This document shows, piece by piece, positions 1 through 6,680 of a stretch of DNA of 10,848 bases. The first letter of the stretch is position 1, and each line of letters starts with the position of its first letter. Both the position numbers and the translations under genes were made by a program. Origin of the DNA: Gemmatimonadota bacterium (lineage in GTDB: Bacteria; Latescibacterota; UBA2968; UBA8231). A model generated the notes under the pieces. That model was not told where the DNA came from. It ran no database searches and worked only from the letters and a program-made list of their open reading frames with translations. The DNA is taken from positions 1 through 10,848 of the forward strand of contig JABHDC010000119.1 of assembly GCA_018673255.1 (NCBI GenBank), in the 5' to 3' direction.

Positions 1-95
1 CTCTTTTCGGAAAAGCCATCTGACTCAACTGGTCGACTCCGACCAGTGCGCGTTGATTACGCAAGGTGCACAGAGCATTCTCGGCAAGCAGACTG

Positions 96-101
96 AAGGA
101 G
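96..101 (+). promoter_or_regulatory. Ribosome binding site deciding the hydrolase start
   Basis: AAGGAG with a 5-nt spacer to the GTG at 107. It supports GTG 107 over the upstream TTG at 53, which has no comparable purine-rich motif before it. Confidence 0.6.
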
Positions 102-106
102 ACGTT

Positions 107-862
107 GTGATACAGGACATCCCCTACCTCGGGACTGACTCAGACGAAACGATGGATCTCTATTTTCCGGCCAACGACTCGGGCCGGGACCGCCCCGCTC
201 TCCTGGTGATCCACGGAGGTGGCTTCTGTGGTGCCGACAAGGCCGACGCGCGAGAACAGAGCATCTGCGCGGACCTGACTGAAGCGGGATACGTCTGCGC
301 CAGCATCAACTACGCCCTCGGCACCCGTGAGAACCGATGGCTCACCTATCCGCAGAATCTGCGCGATGCCAAGAGCGCCGTCGCCTTCCTTCGTCAGCGA
401 GCAGACGAGTACGGTCTGGATCCGGAACGCATCGGTACCATCGGTGGCTCCGCGGGCGGCACCCTGTCTCTCTGGCTCGCGCTGACGGCTGACAATGGTG
501 AACTGCGTCCACCGGGGATCGATACCAACACGTCGGTCGCCGTGCAGGTCGCCGTCAATCTGTATGGCCCCACCGACTTCTCTCAGCCCCTGCCCTTCAC
601 GACGCCAGCCGAATTGATCGTGGCTGCATCCCCGATCCATCAGGTGACGCCAGAGGCACCCCCGATCCTCACGGTCCAGGGATTGGCCGACGAGTTGGTC
701 GCCCCCCTCCACGCCGAACTGCTCCAGCAGGTGCTGAACAAGGCCGGCGTGCCCAACGAGGTGAAGTTCGTGGAAGGCGGCACACATGGGATGGATCTCC
801 AACCCGAGCAGGAGGATCTGCGCCCGGTCGTGCTGCCATTCATTAACCGAGCTCTCGGATAG
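107..862 (+). CDS. Alpha/beta-hydrolase, carbohydrate-esterase-like (BD-FAE/acetyl-xylan-esterase type)
   Basis: Probable serine ester hydrolase of 251 residues, likely removing acetyl or feruloyl groups from carbohydrates; the exact substrate is not readable. Seen in the sequence: the oxyanion-hole motif HGGGF (residues 36-40), the nucleophile elbow GGSAGG with Ser115, a candidate acid Asp195 in GLADELVAP, and His227 in GGTHGMD. These are the expected triad positions for the family. I chose GTG at 107 because AAGGAG (96-101) lies 5 nt before it and the product then begins directly with the IPYL...LDLY-like strand usual in these enzymes. The frame stays open leftward to the window edge, and a TTG at 53 has no ribosome site, so a longer protein starting outside the window cannot be excluded. 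No signal peptide is visible from the GTG start, so it is probably cytoplasmic. It lies 122 bp upstream of two URO-D-like genes on the same strand. Confidence 0.85.
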   Translation: MIQDIPYLGTDSDETMDLYFPANDSGRDRPALLVIHGGGFCGADKADAREQSICADLTEAGYVCASINYALGTRENRWLTYPQNLRDAKSAVAFLRQRADEYGLDPERIGTIGGSAGGTLSLWLALTADNGELRPPGIDTNTSVAVQVAVNLYGPTDFSQPLPFTTPAELIVAASPIHQVTPEAPPILTVQGLADELVAPLHAELLQQVLNKAGVPNEVKFVEGGTHGMDLQPEQEDLRPVVLPFINRALG

Positions 863-878
863 AGTCGCCTGGATTCTG

Positions 879-925
879 AGCCGGCCACGGATGGCGGCAT
901 TCACGATGACCCGTGATTGCCGGCT
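879..925 (+). repeat. Imperfect stem-loop between the hydrolase and the first URO-D-like gene
   Basis: AGCCGGC followed directly by CACGG (879-890) pairs with CCGTG, a 3-nt bulge ATT, and GCCGGCT (911-925). That makes a 12-bp stem around a 20-nt loop. A competing hairpin, TCACG (901-905) with CGTGA (912-916), would disrupt the inner part. No T-run follows, so it is not a canonical intrinsic terminator. It could stabilise the 3' end of the hydrolase message, attenuate read-through, or be a copy of a dispersed intergenic repeat. The rest of the 863-984 gap shows no convincing promoter. Confidence 0.45.
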
Positions 926-984
926 AGTGATTATGGCCCGGGCTGTGGCCAGCGAGACCAAAATCCGGCTACATTGCCATCATT

Positions 985-2073
985 ATGGGTGATCCTCGAT
1001 ACGACAGCTTCATGGGCCTGGCACCATCGCCCATCCCCCACTGGGAACACTGGTCCTGTCCGGATGCAGAGACCTATCTGACCGGCATCGACTACTACGA
1101 CCAGCCACGCACCTGCCGGCTACGGTTGCGGGAGGTGGTTCCGCAGCTCAACCTGCCCGTCCCCGAGACCGACACGCCGATCCCGCGCCCCGCATTGGAC
1201 CTGACCGGTGACAGCTCCAACGCCGATCGGCATACGGTCCGCTGGGGAGATGGCGAGAGTGGCAGCTGGCAACACGGTGAGGCTGTATTTCATTCGGCCG
1301 ATGACGTATACGCCTTCAGCCCCCTCGAACACGGCGACTTCTCAGACATGGAAGTCGTGGAGCGGGCAGACTTCACCACCGAGCAGATCATCTTCGACCG
1401 CTACCGGTCTCGATATCCTGAGGATGCCGGGGAACGGGGACCGGCGGGTTCGGCAGCTTCGGTTGGCTTCTACAACACCATGTTCATGTGGCCCCTGCTG
1501 ACCTTCGGCTGGGAGCTGTTCCTCGAATGCTGCCTCGATCCGCGCTTCGAGCGCATCATGGACGAATTCGCCGAGATCAATCGCCGCGTCTTTCGCACCT
1601 TCGCACGTCTGCCAGTGAATTTCGTCGTCTGTCACGACGATATCGTGACGACACGTGGGCCGGTGTGTTCGCCGAAATGGATGTACAAATACGTCTTTCC
1701 CCGATACGAGGAATTCTGGAGCATCCTTCGCGATGGCGGCAAGGAGGTCATCTTCATGTCCGATGGAAACATGACCGACTTCGCCGATGACGTGATGGCC
1801 TGCGGCGCCCGGGGCATCATCAGCGAACCCTACACCGACTACAAGTCCATCGCCCGCAAATACGACAACCCATTCCTGGCAGGTGAGGGCGACAATCGAG
1901 TCCTGACGCGCAATGATCCGGATGAAATCCGACACATGGTGGAATCCATGGTGGAAACATCCAGGATGACGGATGGATACATGATGTGTGTCGGCAATCA
2001 CATCCCCTGGAATGTGACCCCCGAGGGCATCAAGCGGTACTTCGATCTGTCTCAGGAATTGGCGCATCGGTAG
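985..2073 (+). CDS. URO-D-superfamily protein lacking the HxCG zinc motif
   Basis: A 362-residue member of the uroporphyrinogen decarboxylase / corrinoid methyltransferase superfamily (TIM-barrel fold), with unknown substrate. The C-terminal half has the typical order: CHDDI (216-220), a GP..SP..M...VFPRY segment (225-240), GKEVIFMSDG (252-261), and a closing GYMMCVGNHIPWN (331-343) followed by a terminal helix. Where zinc-dependent members (MtaA/MtbA type) read H-x-C-G, this protein reads M-S-D-G, so a thiol-activating zinc site looks absent or rebuilt. Cys335 and His339 lie near the usual position of the third ligand. The HemE N-terminal motif is absent, so haem synthesis is unlikely. ATG 985 has no recognisable ribosome site; the in-frame ATG at 1012 has none either. 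It is followed 32 bp later by another family member on the same strand. The family is firm; the function is not. Confidence 0.85.
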   Translation: MGDPRYDSFMGLAPSPIPHWEHWSCPDAETYLTGIDYYDQPRTCRLRLREVVPQLNLPVPETDTPIPRPALDLTGDSSNADRHTVRWGDGESGSWQHGEAVFHSADDVYAFSPLEHGDFSDMEVVERADFTTEQIIFDRYRSRYPEDAGERGPAGSAASVGFYNTMFMWPLLTFGWELFLECCLDPRFERIMDEFAEINRRVFRTFARLPVNFVVCHDDIVTTRGPVCSPKWMYKYVFPRYEEFWSILRDGGKEVIFMSDGNMTDFADDVMACGARGIISEPYTDYKSIARKYDNPFLAGEGDNRVLTRNDPDEIRHMVESMVETSRMTDGYMMCVGNHIPWNVTPEGIKRYFDLSQELAHR

Positions 2074-2105
2074 GCAGGGCACTACACCCAGACCAGGATC
2101 ACACC

Positions 2106-3302
2106 ATGCCGGATCGCATGTCGTCGCGCGAGCGCATGCTCGCCACCATCTCCCATCAGGACACCGACTACACGCCCTGCTGCTTCATGATCTACAACGC
2201 CCTGCGCGGCCAGTGCCGGGATCAGATCGAGTTTGCGCAACGCCAACTCGACATGGGTCTGGATGCAGTCATGGGATTCCCCGTGCGCGACACCGAACGC
2301 GATCGGTCTGCTTCTGAACAGGGCGACCTGCACGGATTGCCCGTGCGCTTCCGGAACGATGTGACGGTCGAGGACTGGCGCCAGGATGAACCCGCTGCTC
2401 GTTATCCGATCCTGCACCGCCGCTACACGACGCCTGCAGGGATCCTGACGACGTCAGTTGATCGCACCGAGGACTGGGTGCAGGGCGATCGCATCCCCCT
2501 CTTCGATGACTTCGTCATTCCTCGCGCGAGCAAACGGTTGATCGCCGGCACCGATGATCTACCGGCCCTGCGTTGCCTGCTCACGGCGCCCACAGATAGC
2601 GAAATCGCCCACTTCCGCCAGACCTCTCAAGCCGCAAAGAAGGCCGCGGCCGAACTCGAATTGATGACCGTCGGCGAATGGAGTGGGCTCTTCGATATCG
2701 CCTGCTGGCTCTGCGGCATGGAGGAACTCACCTTCGCCGCCCTCGAACACCCCGGCTTCGTCGAGGAACTCTTCACCATCATCAGTGAGTGGAATCGCAC
2801 GCGACAGGAGATCGTTCTGGAGGAGGGTGTGGATCTCTACATCCGCCGCGGCTGGTACGAGACGACGGATTTCTGGTCACCGGCACTCTACGAGCACTTC
2901 ATCCTCCCCGATCTGAGGGAAGAGGTCCGCCGCTGCCATCAGGCCGATACGAAACTTGCCGTCATTTCGACCAGTTCCTTCACGCCCCTGCTCGACAACT
3001 ACATCGAGGCGGGCATCGACGTGCTGATCGGCACTGATCCGGTGCAGGATTCCCGCGCCGATCTACCCCTCACCAAACAGACCCTGGCGGACAAGGTCGC
3101 CATCTGGGGTGGGGTGAATGGCTTCGTCACGATCGAGACGGGCACGCCTGATCAGGTAAAAGATGCCGTCTCCGACGCCATGCGGATTCTGTCGCCGGGC
3201 GGCGGTTTCATCCTTTCACCGGTGGACAATGTCGTCGACGACAGTGCTGCAACCCGGGCGAATGTGGATGCCCTCATCCAGGCCTGGCAGGATCTGCGCT
3301 AG
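2106..3302 (+). CDS. URO-D-superfamily protein, divergent, no zinc-site residues
   Basis: A 398-residue URO-D-superfamily protein. It opens with SSRERMLATISHQDTD (6-21), the usual N-terminal helix with an RE-R followed by the D before the first strand. It continues through GEWSGLFDIACWLCGME (190-206) and GWYETTDFWSPALYEHFILP (249-268) to GIDVLIGTDP (303-312), and ends with GGGFILSPVDNVVDDSA (365-381). The strand that would carry HxCG reads VISTSSF (286-292), and the C-terminal ligand position reads SPVDN, so all three zinc ligands are missing. ATG 2106 is chosen because AGGA (2095-2098) lies 7 nt upstream; extending further would run into the preceding gene. It lies 32 bp after the upstream paralogue and is probably co-transcribed with it. 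Its TAG stop is embedded in CTAG shared with the opposing gene. It may be a non-zinc enzyme or a non-catalytic partner. Confidence 0.83.
   Translation: MPDRMSSRERMLATISHQDTDYTPCCFMIYNALRGQCRDQIEFAQRQLDMGLDAVMGFPVRDTERDRSASEQGDLHGLPVRFRNDVTVEDWRQDEPAARYPILHRRYTTPAGILTTSVDRTEDWVQGDRIPLFDDFVIPRASKRLIAGTDDLPALRCLLTAPTDSEIAHFRQTSQAAKKAAAELELMTVGEWSGLFDIACWLCGMEELTFAALEHPGFVEELFTIISEWNRTRQEIVLEEGVDLYIRRGWYETTDFWSPALYEHFILPDLREEVRRCHQADTKLAVISTSSFTPLLDNYIEAGIDVLIGTDPVQDSRADLPLTKQTLADKVAIWGGVNGFVTIETGTPDQVKDAVSDAMRILSPGGGFILSPVDNVVDDSAATRANVDALIQAWQDLR
3299..3302. other. Shared CTAG: both convergent genes stop in the same 4 bp
   Basis: The plus-strand gene ends with TAG at 3300-3302, and the minus-strand gene ends with TAG read from 3301 to 3299. 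The palindrome CTAG therefore gives both stops, and the coding regions overlap by 4 bp. No space exists between them for a conventional terminator, so transcripts from each side must either end inside the opposing gene or read through as antisense. Confidence 0.9.
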
Positions 3303-4399
3303 GCGCCCCACGACAGACGCCCCATCTCCCGACCGCGCTCCATGAAGAACCTGTATGTGTCGTGATCGACGTCGGGTGGTATCGAGTGGTCTGAATGCAG
3401 CAGATACCCACCCCCGCCCTGCAGCACGGGAGGAATCTTGCGTTCCAACTCGGCTTCGATACGACCGCGGTCGTTACTGGCGATCTCGCGTACATCAATG
3501 TTGCCGAAGAACGAGATCCGGTCTCCGTATTTCTGGAACAGGTCGGGCATGTCCATCCCCGCCTTCACCTCCATCGCCTGCAGGCAGTCCATGCCCGCCT
3601 CGATCAGACCCGGCACGAGGGGCGCCACATAACCACAGGAGTGGACGATGACTTTCCGGCCAAGAGAATGGGCGAAGTCAAAGAGCCGCCGATGGCCGGG
3701 CTGCATGATCTCGGCATACATGGTGGGCGACATGAAGGGTTTGCCCTTGAAACCCATGTCCTCGAAATACCAGATCGAATCTGGCAGCCCCTCCTCGGCG
3801 AATAACACCTCCAGGTGCATGATCGTGAACTCGGCATAGGTCATGACCATGTCCCTCACCCAGTCGGGATCCTGAGCCATGCCCATGAGCATGTACTCGT
3901 GACCACACATGGGATGCATCTGCTCGAAGGGTGCCGTGCCGGACCAGCAGAAGTGACGCTCCTCCTCAGCCGCCAGACGCCGCTCTTCGCGATAGGCCTC
4001 AAAGGGAATGCGACGACGATCAACGTCCAGCAGATGATGCCGGATGGTCTCTTCCCAGCCGCTGCGCTCCTTGACCCGGAAATCCACGTGTTCAGGCGTG
4101 GCCGCGTGGAGCTTGTGACGACGCAGCGTGGCGCCATTGCCGTCCAGTCGGAGGATGGTCTCGTCGGTCTCTTCCAGGACGACGGGCTCGAAATCGAGAT
4201 CCGCCGTACCTGAGATCCCGCCGCCGCGGCGCATGTCCAGGTCGAAGTGACCGATCAGCTCCTCCCCTTCCTGCAGGTCGCCCTCTGCCGTCCATCGCTG
4301 CACCGTGTCGGCCCAGAAGCTCTCCGATACGGGCAGACGATCCACGGGCTGACGATTGATCGCATTGTGAACACGTTCGACGGACGTCATCTCTTGCAC
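3299..4399 (-). CDS. URO-D-superfamily methyltransferase-like protein with HSCG
   Basis: A 366-residue URO-D-superfamily protein, closest in pattern to corrinoid/coenzyme-M methyltransferase relatives (MtaA/MtbA). It has the canonical N-terminus TSVERVHNAINRQPVDRLPV (5-24), an FEDMGFKGKPFMSP segment (212-225), then GRKVIVHSCGYV (247-258) with the H-x-C-G motif at 253-256, and GNIDVRE (299-305). The C-terminus reads GGGGYLLHSDHSIPPDV (328-344). The third zinc ligand of MtaA/MtbA is a Cys at this point; here His335, Asp337 or His338 could replace it. GTG 4399 is chosen because GGAG (plus-strand 4408-4411) stands 8 nt upstream; an ATG three codons later (4390) is the alternative but is 17 nt from that site. 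It is the second gene of a minus-strand pair, 19 bp after the preceding stop. The substrate is unknown; methyl transfer is an inference. Confidence 0.87.
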   Translation of the reverse strand: MQEMTSVERVHNAINRQPVDRLPVSESFWADTVQRWTAEGDLQEGEELIGHFDLDMRRGGGISGTADLDFEPVVLEETDETILRLDGNGATLRRHKLHAATPEHVDFRVKERSGWEETIRHHLLDVDRRRIPFEAYREERRLAAEEERHFCWSGTAPFEQMHPMCGHEYMLMGMAQDPDWVRDMVMTYAEFTIMHLEVLFAEEGLPDSIWYFEDMGFKGKPFMSPTMYAEIMQPGHRRLFDFAHSLGRKVIVHSCGYVAPLVPGLIEAGMDCLQAMEVKAGMDMPDLFQKYGDRISFFGNIDVREIASNDRGRIEAELERKIPPVLQGGGGYLLHSDHSIPPDVDHDTYRFFMERGREMGRLSWGA

Positions 4400-4407
4400 A
4401 GCGTTAT

Positions 4408-4411
4408 CTCC
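4408..4411 (-). promoter_or_regulatory. Ribosome binding site favouring the GTG start at 4399
   Basis: GGAG on the minus strand (plus-strand CTCC), 8 nt before GTG 4399 and 17 nt before the in-frame ATG at 4390. It lies in the 19-bp gap after the upstream gene's stop. Confidence 0.5.
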
Positions 4412-4418
4412 GGTTGGG

Positions 4419-5426
4419 CTACGCGAGGAATTCTTCGATGACGGCCACCGCGTTCTGCGTGGGCGTCTCGGGGCGCAGAGGTTTTGCCGGGGCCATGATG
4501 TAACCACCACCTCGACTCATTTCGCGACGCAATTTCCGGATCTCGTCACGAATCTCTTCAGGGGAAGCAAAGGGCACGGTGTACTGACTTCCGAGACAAC
4601 CCCAATAGGTCATCTTGTCACCCCACGCCCTTTTCAGACCATAGGGATCCATACCCGCCGCCTCCGGCTGGACACTCTCCAGGACATCCAGCCCCGTATC
4701 GATGATGTCAGACTGGATCTCGGCCGTGCTGCCACAGCAGTGCATGATGGCAAGTTTCCCTTGCTTGTGAATGGCCTCGAAAATCCGCGTGTAACGTGGC
4801 TTGAACAGCCGACGCCAGCGCTCGGGACCGATCATCACGCCACGCTGATCTCCCCAGTCGTCACCCATCATGATCGCATCTGCCGGCACCTCAGCGCATG
4901 CCTCGACCAGATCCAGCGTCAGATCGGTGAGCCGGTCGAGCAGTTCGGCGTAGAAGCCCTCTTCTGAGGCCACATCCATCAGGGTCGTTTCGAAGCCGCG
5001 CACATACCAGCTCTGCCAGAGACACAGGCCGGTGGAGACGATCGTGAAAGAGTCTGCTGACTCACCGACACGTCTGATCGTTTCGTCGCGTGCCCTCGCA
5101 TCGAGGAATCTATCGACCGACGGAAAGTCATATCCCTTGAATGACGGCGTGGTCAATCCCGATTCCACGACGACCGAAGGGAGCTCATCCGTTCGCCACA
5201 CGGTACCGAAGGCGTCTCGGTAATGCGTATCGTCCAGATCCTGTCTCGGCGCAGACCCGACACTGCCGCACTGGTTGATATAGGGAATGATCCGGCTGCG
5301 CCAGGCATCGCCGCCAAAGTGCTGGTCGAGGCGGCAGGCCACTTCGTCCTCGAAAGCCAGCGTGTACGGGACCTCGGCGGTTTCCTCGTGTCGGATCTGA
5401 CTCAGGACGGTCTGGCGGGGGGTCAC
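4419..5426 (-). CDS. URO-D-superfamily protein with HCCG, first gene of the minus pair
   Basis: A 335-residue URO-D-superfamily protein, at the compact end of the family. Visible features: N-terminal TPRQTVLSQIRHEETAEVPYT (2-22), MMGDDWGDQRGVMIGPERW (186-204) in the D-D-W-G form with the usual M.GPE.W helix, then GKLAIMHCCGSTAEI (223-237) carrying H-x-C-G at 229-232. It continues with WGCLGSQ (275-281) and RGGGYIMAPAKPLRPETPTQN (305-325). His229 and Cys231 match two zinc ligands of corrinoid methyltransferases. The third, near residue 312, is Ala in APAKPL, so the site is incomplete unless another residue serves. GTG 5426 is set by a strong GGAAGGAG, 6 nt upstream. An upstream open extension in the same frame overlaps the divergent gene and is not credible. 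It leads the operon reading into the HSCG paralogue 19 bp downstream. Confidence 0.87.
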   Translation of the reverse strand: MTPRQTVLSQIRHEETAEVPYTLAFEDEVACRLDQHFGGDAWRSRIIPYINQCGSVGSAPRQDLDDTHYRDAFGTVWRTDELPSVVVESGLTTPSFKGYDFPSVDRFLDARARDETIRRVGESADSFTIVSTGLCLWQSWYVRGFETTLMDVASEEGFYAELLDRLTDLTLDLVEACAEVPADAIMMGDDWGDQRGVMIGPERWRRLFKPRYTRIFEAIHKQGKLAIMHCCGSTAEIQSDIIDTGLDVLESVQPEAAGMDPYGLKRAWGDKMTYWGCLGSQYTVPFASPEEIRDEIRKLRREMSRGGGYIMAPAKPLRPETPTQNAVAVIEEFLA

Positions 5427-5432
5427 GGGCGA

Positions 5433-5440
5433 CTCCTTCC
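5433..5440 (-). promoter_or_regulatory. Strong ribosome binding site of the minus-strand operon
   Basis: GGAAGGAG on the minus strand (plus-strand CTCCTTCC), with a 6-nt spacer to GTG 5426. It settles the start and excludes the long upstream extension of that frame. Confidence 0.7.
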
Positions 5441-5451
5441 ACGAATCGTGG
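5439..5451. promoter_or_regulatory. Short palindrome CCACGAATCGTGG in the leader of the minus operon
   Basis: CCACGA and TCGTGG are exact inverted repeats around a single A, overlapping the upstream end of the ribosome site. It could be an operator half-site pair or a small RNA hairpin (5-bp stem, 3-nt loop) that masks the ribosome site. A match of this length is not rare by chance. Confidence 0.3.
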
Positions 5452-5642
5452 CTCGGCGATGGCATCCTTCTTTGTAGCATACCCGAATCCAGCCTTCGCA
5501 GACCACCAGGCCGGGCGCCAGACCTGTGGCAGTGAGCATTCACGGCTCGCAGGTGTCCGCCGGCCGATGTGGCCTTTACTCCATGGCATGAATCTCTGAT
5601 AGATATACCCAGAGAGTCACACCATAGAAGGAAGTGCCCAAT

Positions 5643-6680
5643 ATGAAACGTCTCGGCTTCGTCGGTGTCGGCAACATGGGCCAGTGTGCGCACCTGCTCA
5701 ACTATACCGACCTGGACGGGTGTCAGGTCGTTGCCATCGCCGAGGTGCGACCGGAGCTGGCAGCACGTGTGGCGAGCCGTTATGAAATCCCGAAGGTCTA
5801 CGCCGACCACCGGGAGATGCTGGCTGCCGAATCCCTGGATGGCATCGTCGCCGCCCAGCCCTTCACCCGGCACGGGGTCCTGCTACCCGAATTGTTCGAG
5901 GCTGGCGTTCCGGTTCTGACGGAGAAACCACTGGCCCGCTCGATTCAGACGGGCCGCCGACTCGTGCAGGCGGGCGCGCGGCATGTTCTGGGTTACCACA
6001 AACGCTCTGATCCCGCCGTGCTGTATGCGATGGAGCGGATCGGCCAGTTGCGTAGCAGTGGTGAACTGGGGCCATTGCGCTACGTACGCGTCCTCATGCC
6101 CGGTGGTGACTGGATCGCCAACGGGTTCACCCATCGCGTGGATACAGGCGAAGCGGTGCCGCCTCTGGACGTCGACCCACCGGCAGCGGACATGGACCAG
6201 GAGACGGTCGGAGCCTACGAGAGTCTGGTGAATTTCTACATCCATCAGATCAACCTTCTGCGGCACCTGATGGGTGAGTCCTATCGTATCACCTTCGCCG
6301 ATGGTCAGGGCATCCTGCTGGCCACAGAGAGCGAATCCGGCATCGTCGGTACCATCGAGATGAGCCCCTATCGGACCAGCATCGACTGGCAGGAGCAGAT
6401 TCTGGTCGCCTTCGAGAAGGGATATCTTGAGATCGAGTTGCCTGCACCTCTGGCATCGAATCGACCGGGACGTGTGCGGCAATACGCCGACCCCGGTGAT
6501 GGCGCGACACCCGTCGCCAGTGAACCGCAACTGCCCTGGGTCGGGGCAATGCGACAACAGGCGGTGCACTTCGTGCAGTTGCTGAATGGGCAGTCGACCT
6601 GCCTGTGCGATGCACCCGAAGCACTCCAGGATCTGGAGATCGCACGAGATGCCGTCCTCATGAAAGGAGAGCAATCGTGA
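5643..6680 (+). CDS. Gfo/Idh/MocA-family NAD(P)-dependent oxidoreductase
   Basis: A 345-residue dehydrogenase, the usual length for the family, predicted to oxidise or reduce a sugar, sugar acid or polyol in the cytoplasm. The N-terminal Rossmann fold is clear: GFVGVGNMG (5-13), then AIAEVRPE (31-38), with the acidic Glu34 after the second strand favouring NAD. EKP (94-96) supplies the conserved lysine Lys95, followed by GYHKRSDPA (117-125). The catalytic helix reads NFYIHQINLLRHLMG (197-211). His201 is kept, but the Asp usually found four residues before it is Asn197 and the one three residues after is Asn204. ATG 5643 is chosen because AAGGA (5628-5632) is 10 nt upstream; a GTG at 5634 lies too close to that site. 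It overlaps the next gene by 4 bp (GTGA), so the two are translationally coupled. Confidence 0.9.
   Translation: MKRLGFVGVGNMGQCAHLLNYTDLDGCQVVAIAEVRPELAARVASRYEIPKVYADHREMLAAESLDGIVAAQPFTRHGVLLPELFEAGVPVLTEKPLARSIQTGRRLVQAGARHVLGYHKRSDPAVLYAMERIGQLRSSGELGPLRYVRVLMPGGDWIANGFTHRVDTGEAVPPLDVDPPAADMDQETVGAYESLVNFYIHQINLLRHLMGESYRITFADGQGILLATESESGIVGTIEMSPYRTSIDWQEQILVAFEKGYLEIELPAPLASNRPGRVRQYADPGDGATPVASEPQLPWVGAMRQQAVHFVQLLNGQSTCLCDAPEALQDLEIARDAVLMKGEQS

Larger units (their letters stand above)
5427..5642. promoter_or_regulatory. Divergent intergenic region, probable back-to-back promoters
   Basis: This is the only divergent spacer in the window (216 bp), so both the minus-strand URO-D pair and the plus-strand dehydrogenase operon probably start here. 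For the plus side, TTTACT (5575-5580) is a weak -35 candidate and the AT-rich run TAGATATA (5600-5607) a possible -10; the best spacing is imperfect. TCTCTG (5593-5598) and CAGAGA (5610-5615) form an inverted repeat around that AT-rich patch and could be an operator. For the minus side, TATGCT (plus-strand AGCATA, 5476-5481) resembles a -10 but has no clear -35. No riboswitch was recognised. Confidence 0.4.

Noticed and set aside
879..925. Intrinsic terminator for the hydrolase gene
   Set aside because: The stem is good but no T-run follows it, so only a generic stem-loop is called.
140..961. A 273-residue minus-strand reading opposite the hydrolase
   Set aside because: It has no recognisable motif and lies opposite a gene with a full catalytic triad; it is a GC-rich shadow frame.
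1342..2082. A 246-residue minus-strand reading opposite the first URO-D gene
   Set aside because: It is His-rich low-information sequence with no motif, typical of an antisense shadow.
985..5426. Annotation of the URO-D-like genes as haem-pathway hemE
   Set aside because: The HemE N-terminal substrate motif is missing in all four, four copies would be unneeded, and two carry the HxCG motif typical of corrinoid methyltransferase relatives.
5533..5544. CRP-like site GTGAGCATTCAC in the divergent spacer
   Set aside because: The half-sites are only 4 bp and separated by 4 nt, not the 6 nt expected for the CRP consensus.
4419..5873. A 484-residue reading of the first minus-strand URO-D gene
   Set aside because: The extra 149 residues overlap the divergent dehydrogenase start, do not resemble the family, and are made unnecessary by GGAAGGAG before GTG 5426.
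5883..6674. A 263-residue minus-strand reading opposite the dehydrogenase
   Set aside because: No motif or start signal was found; the plus strand has clear Rossmann and EKP motifs.
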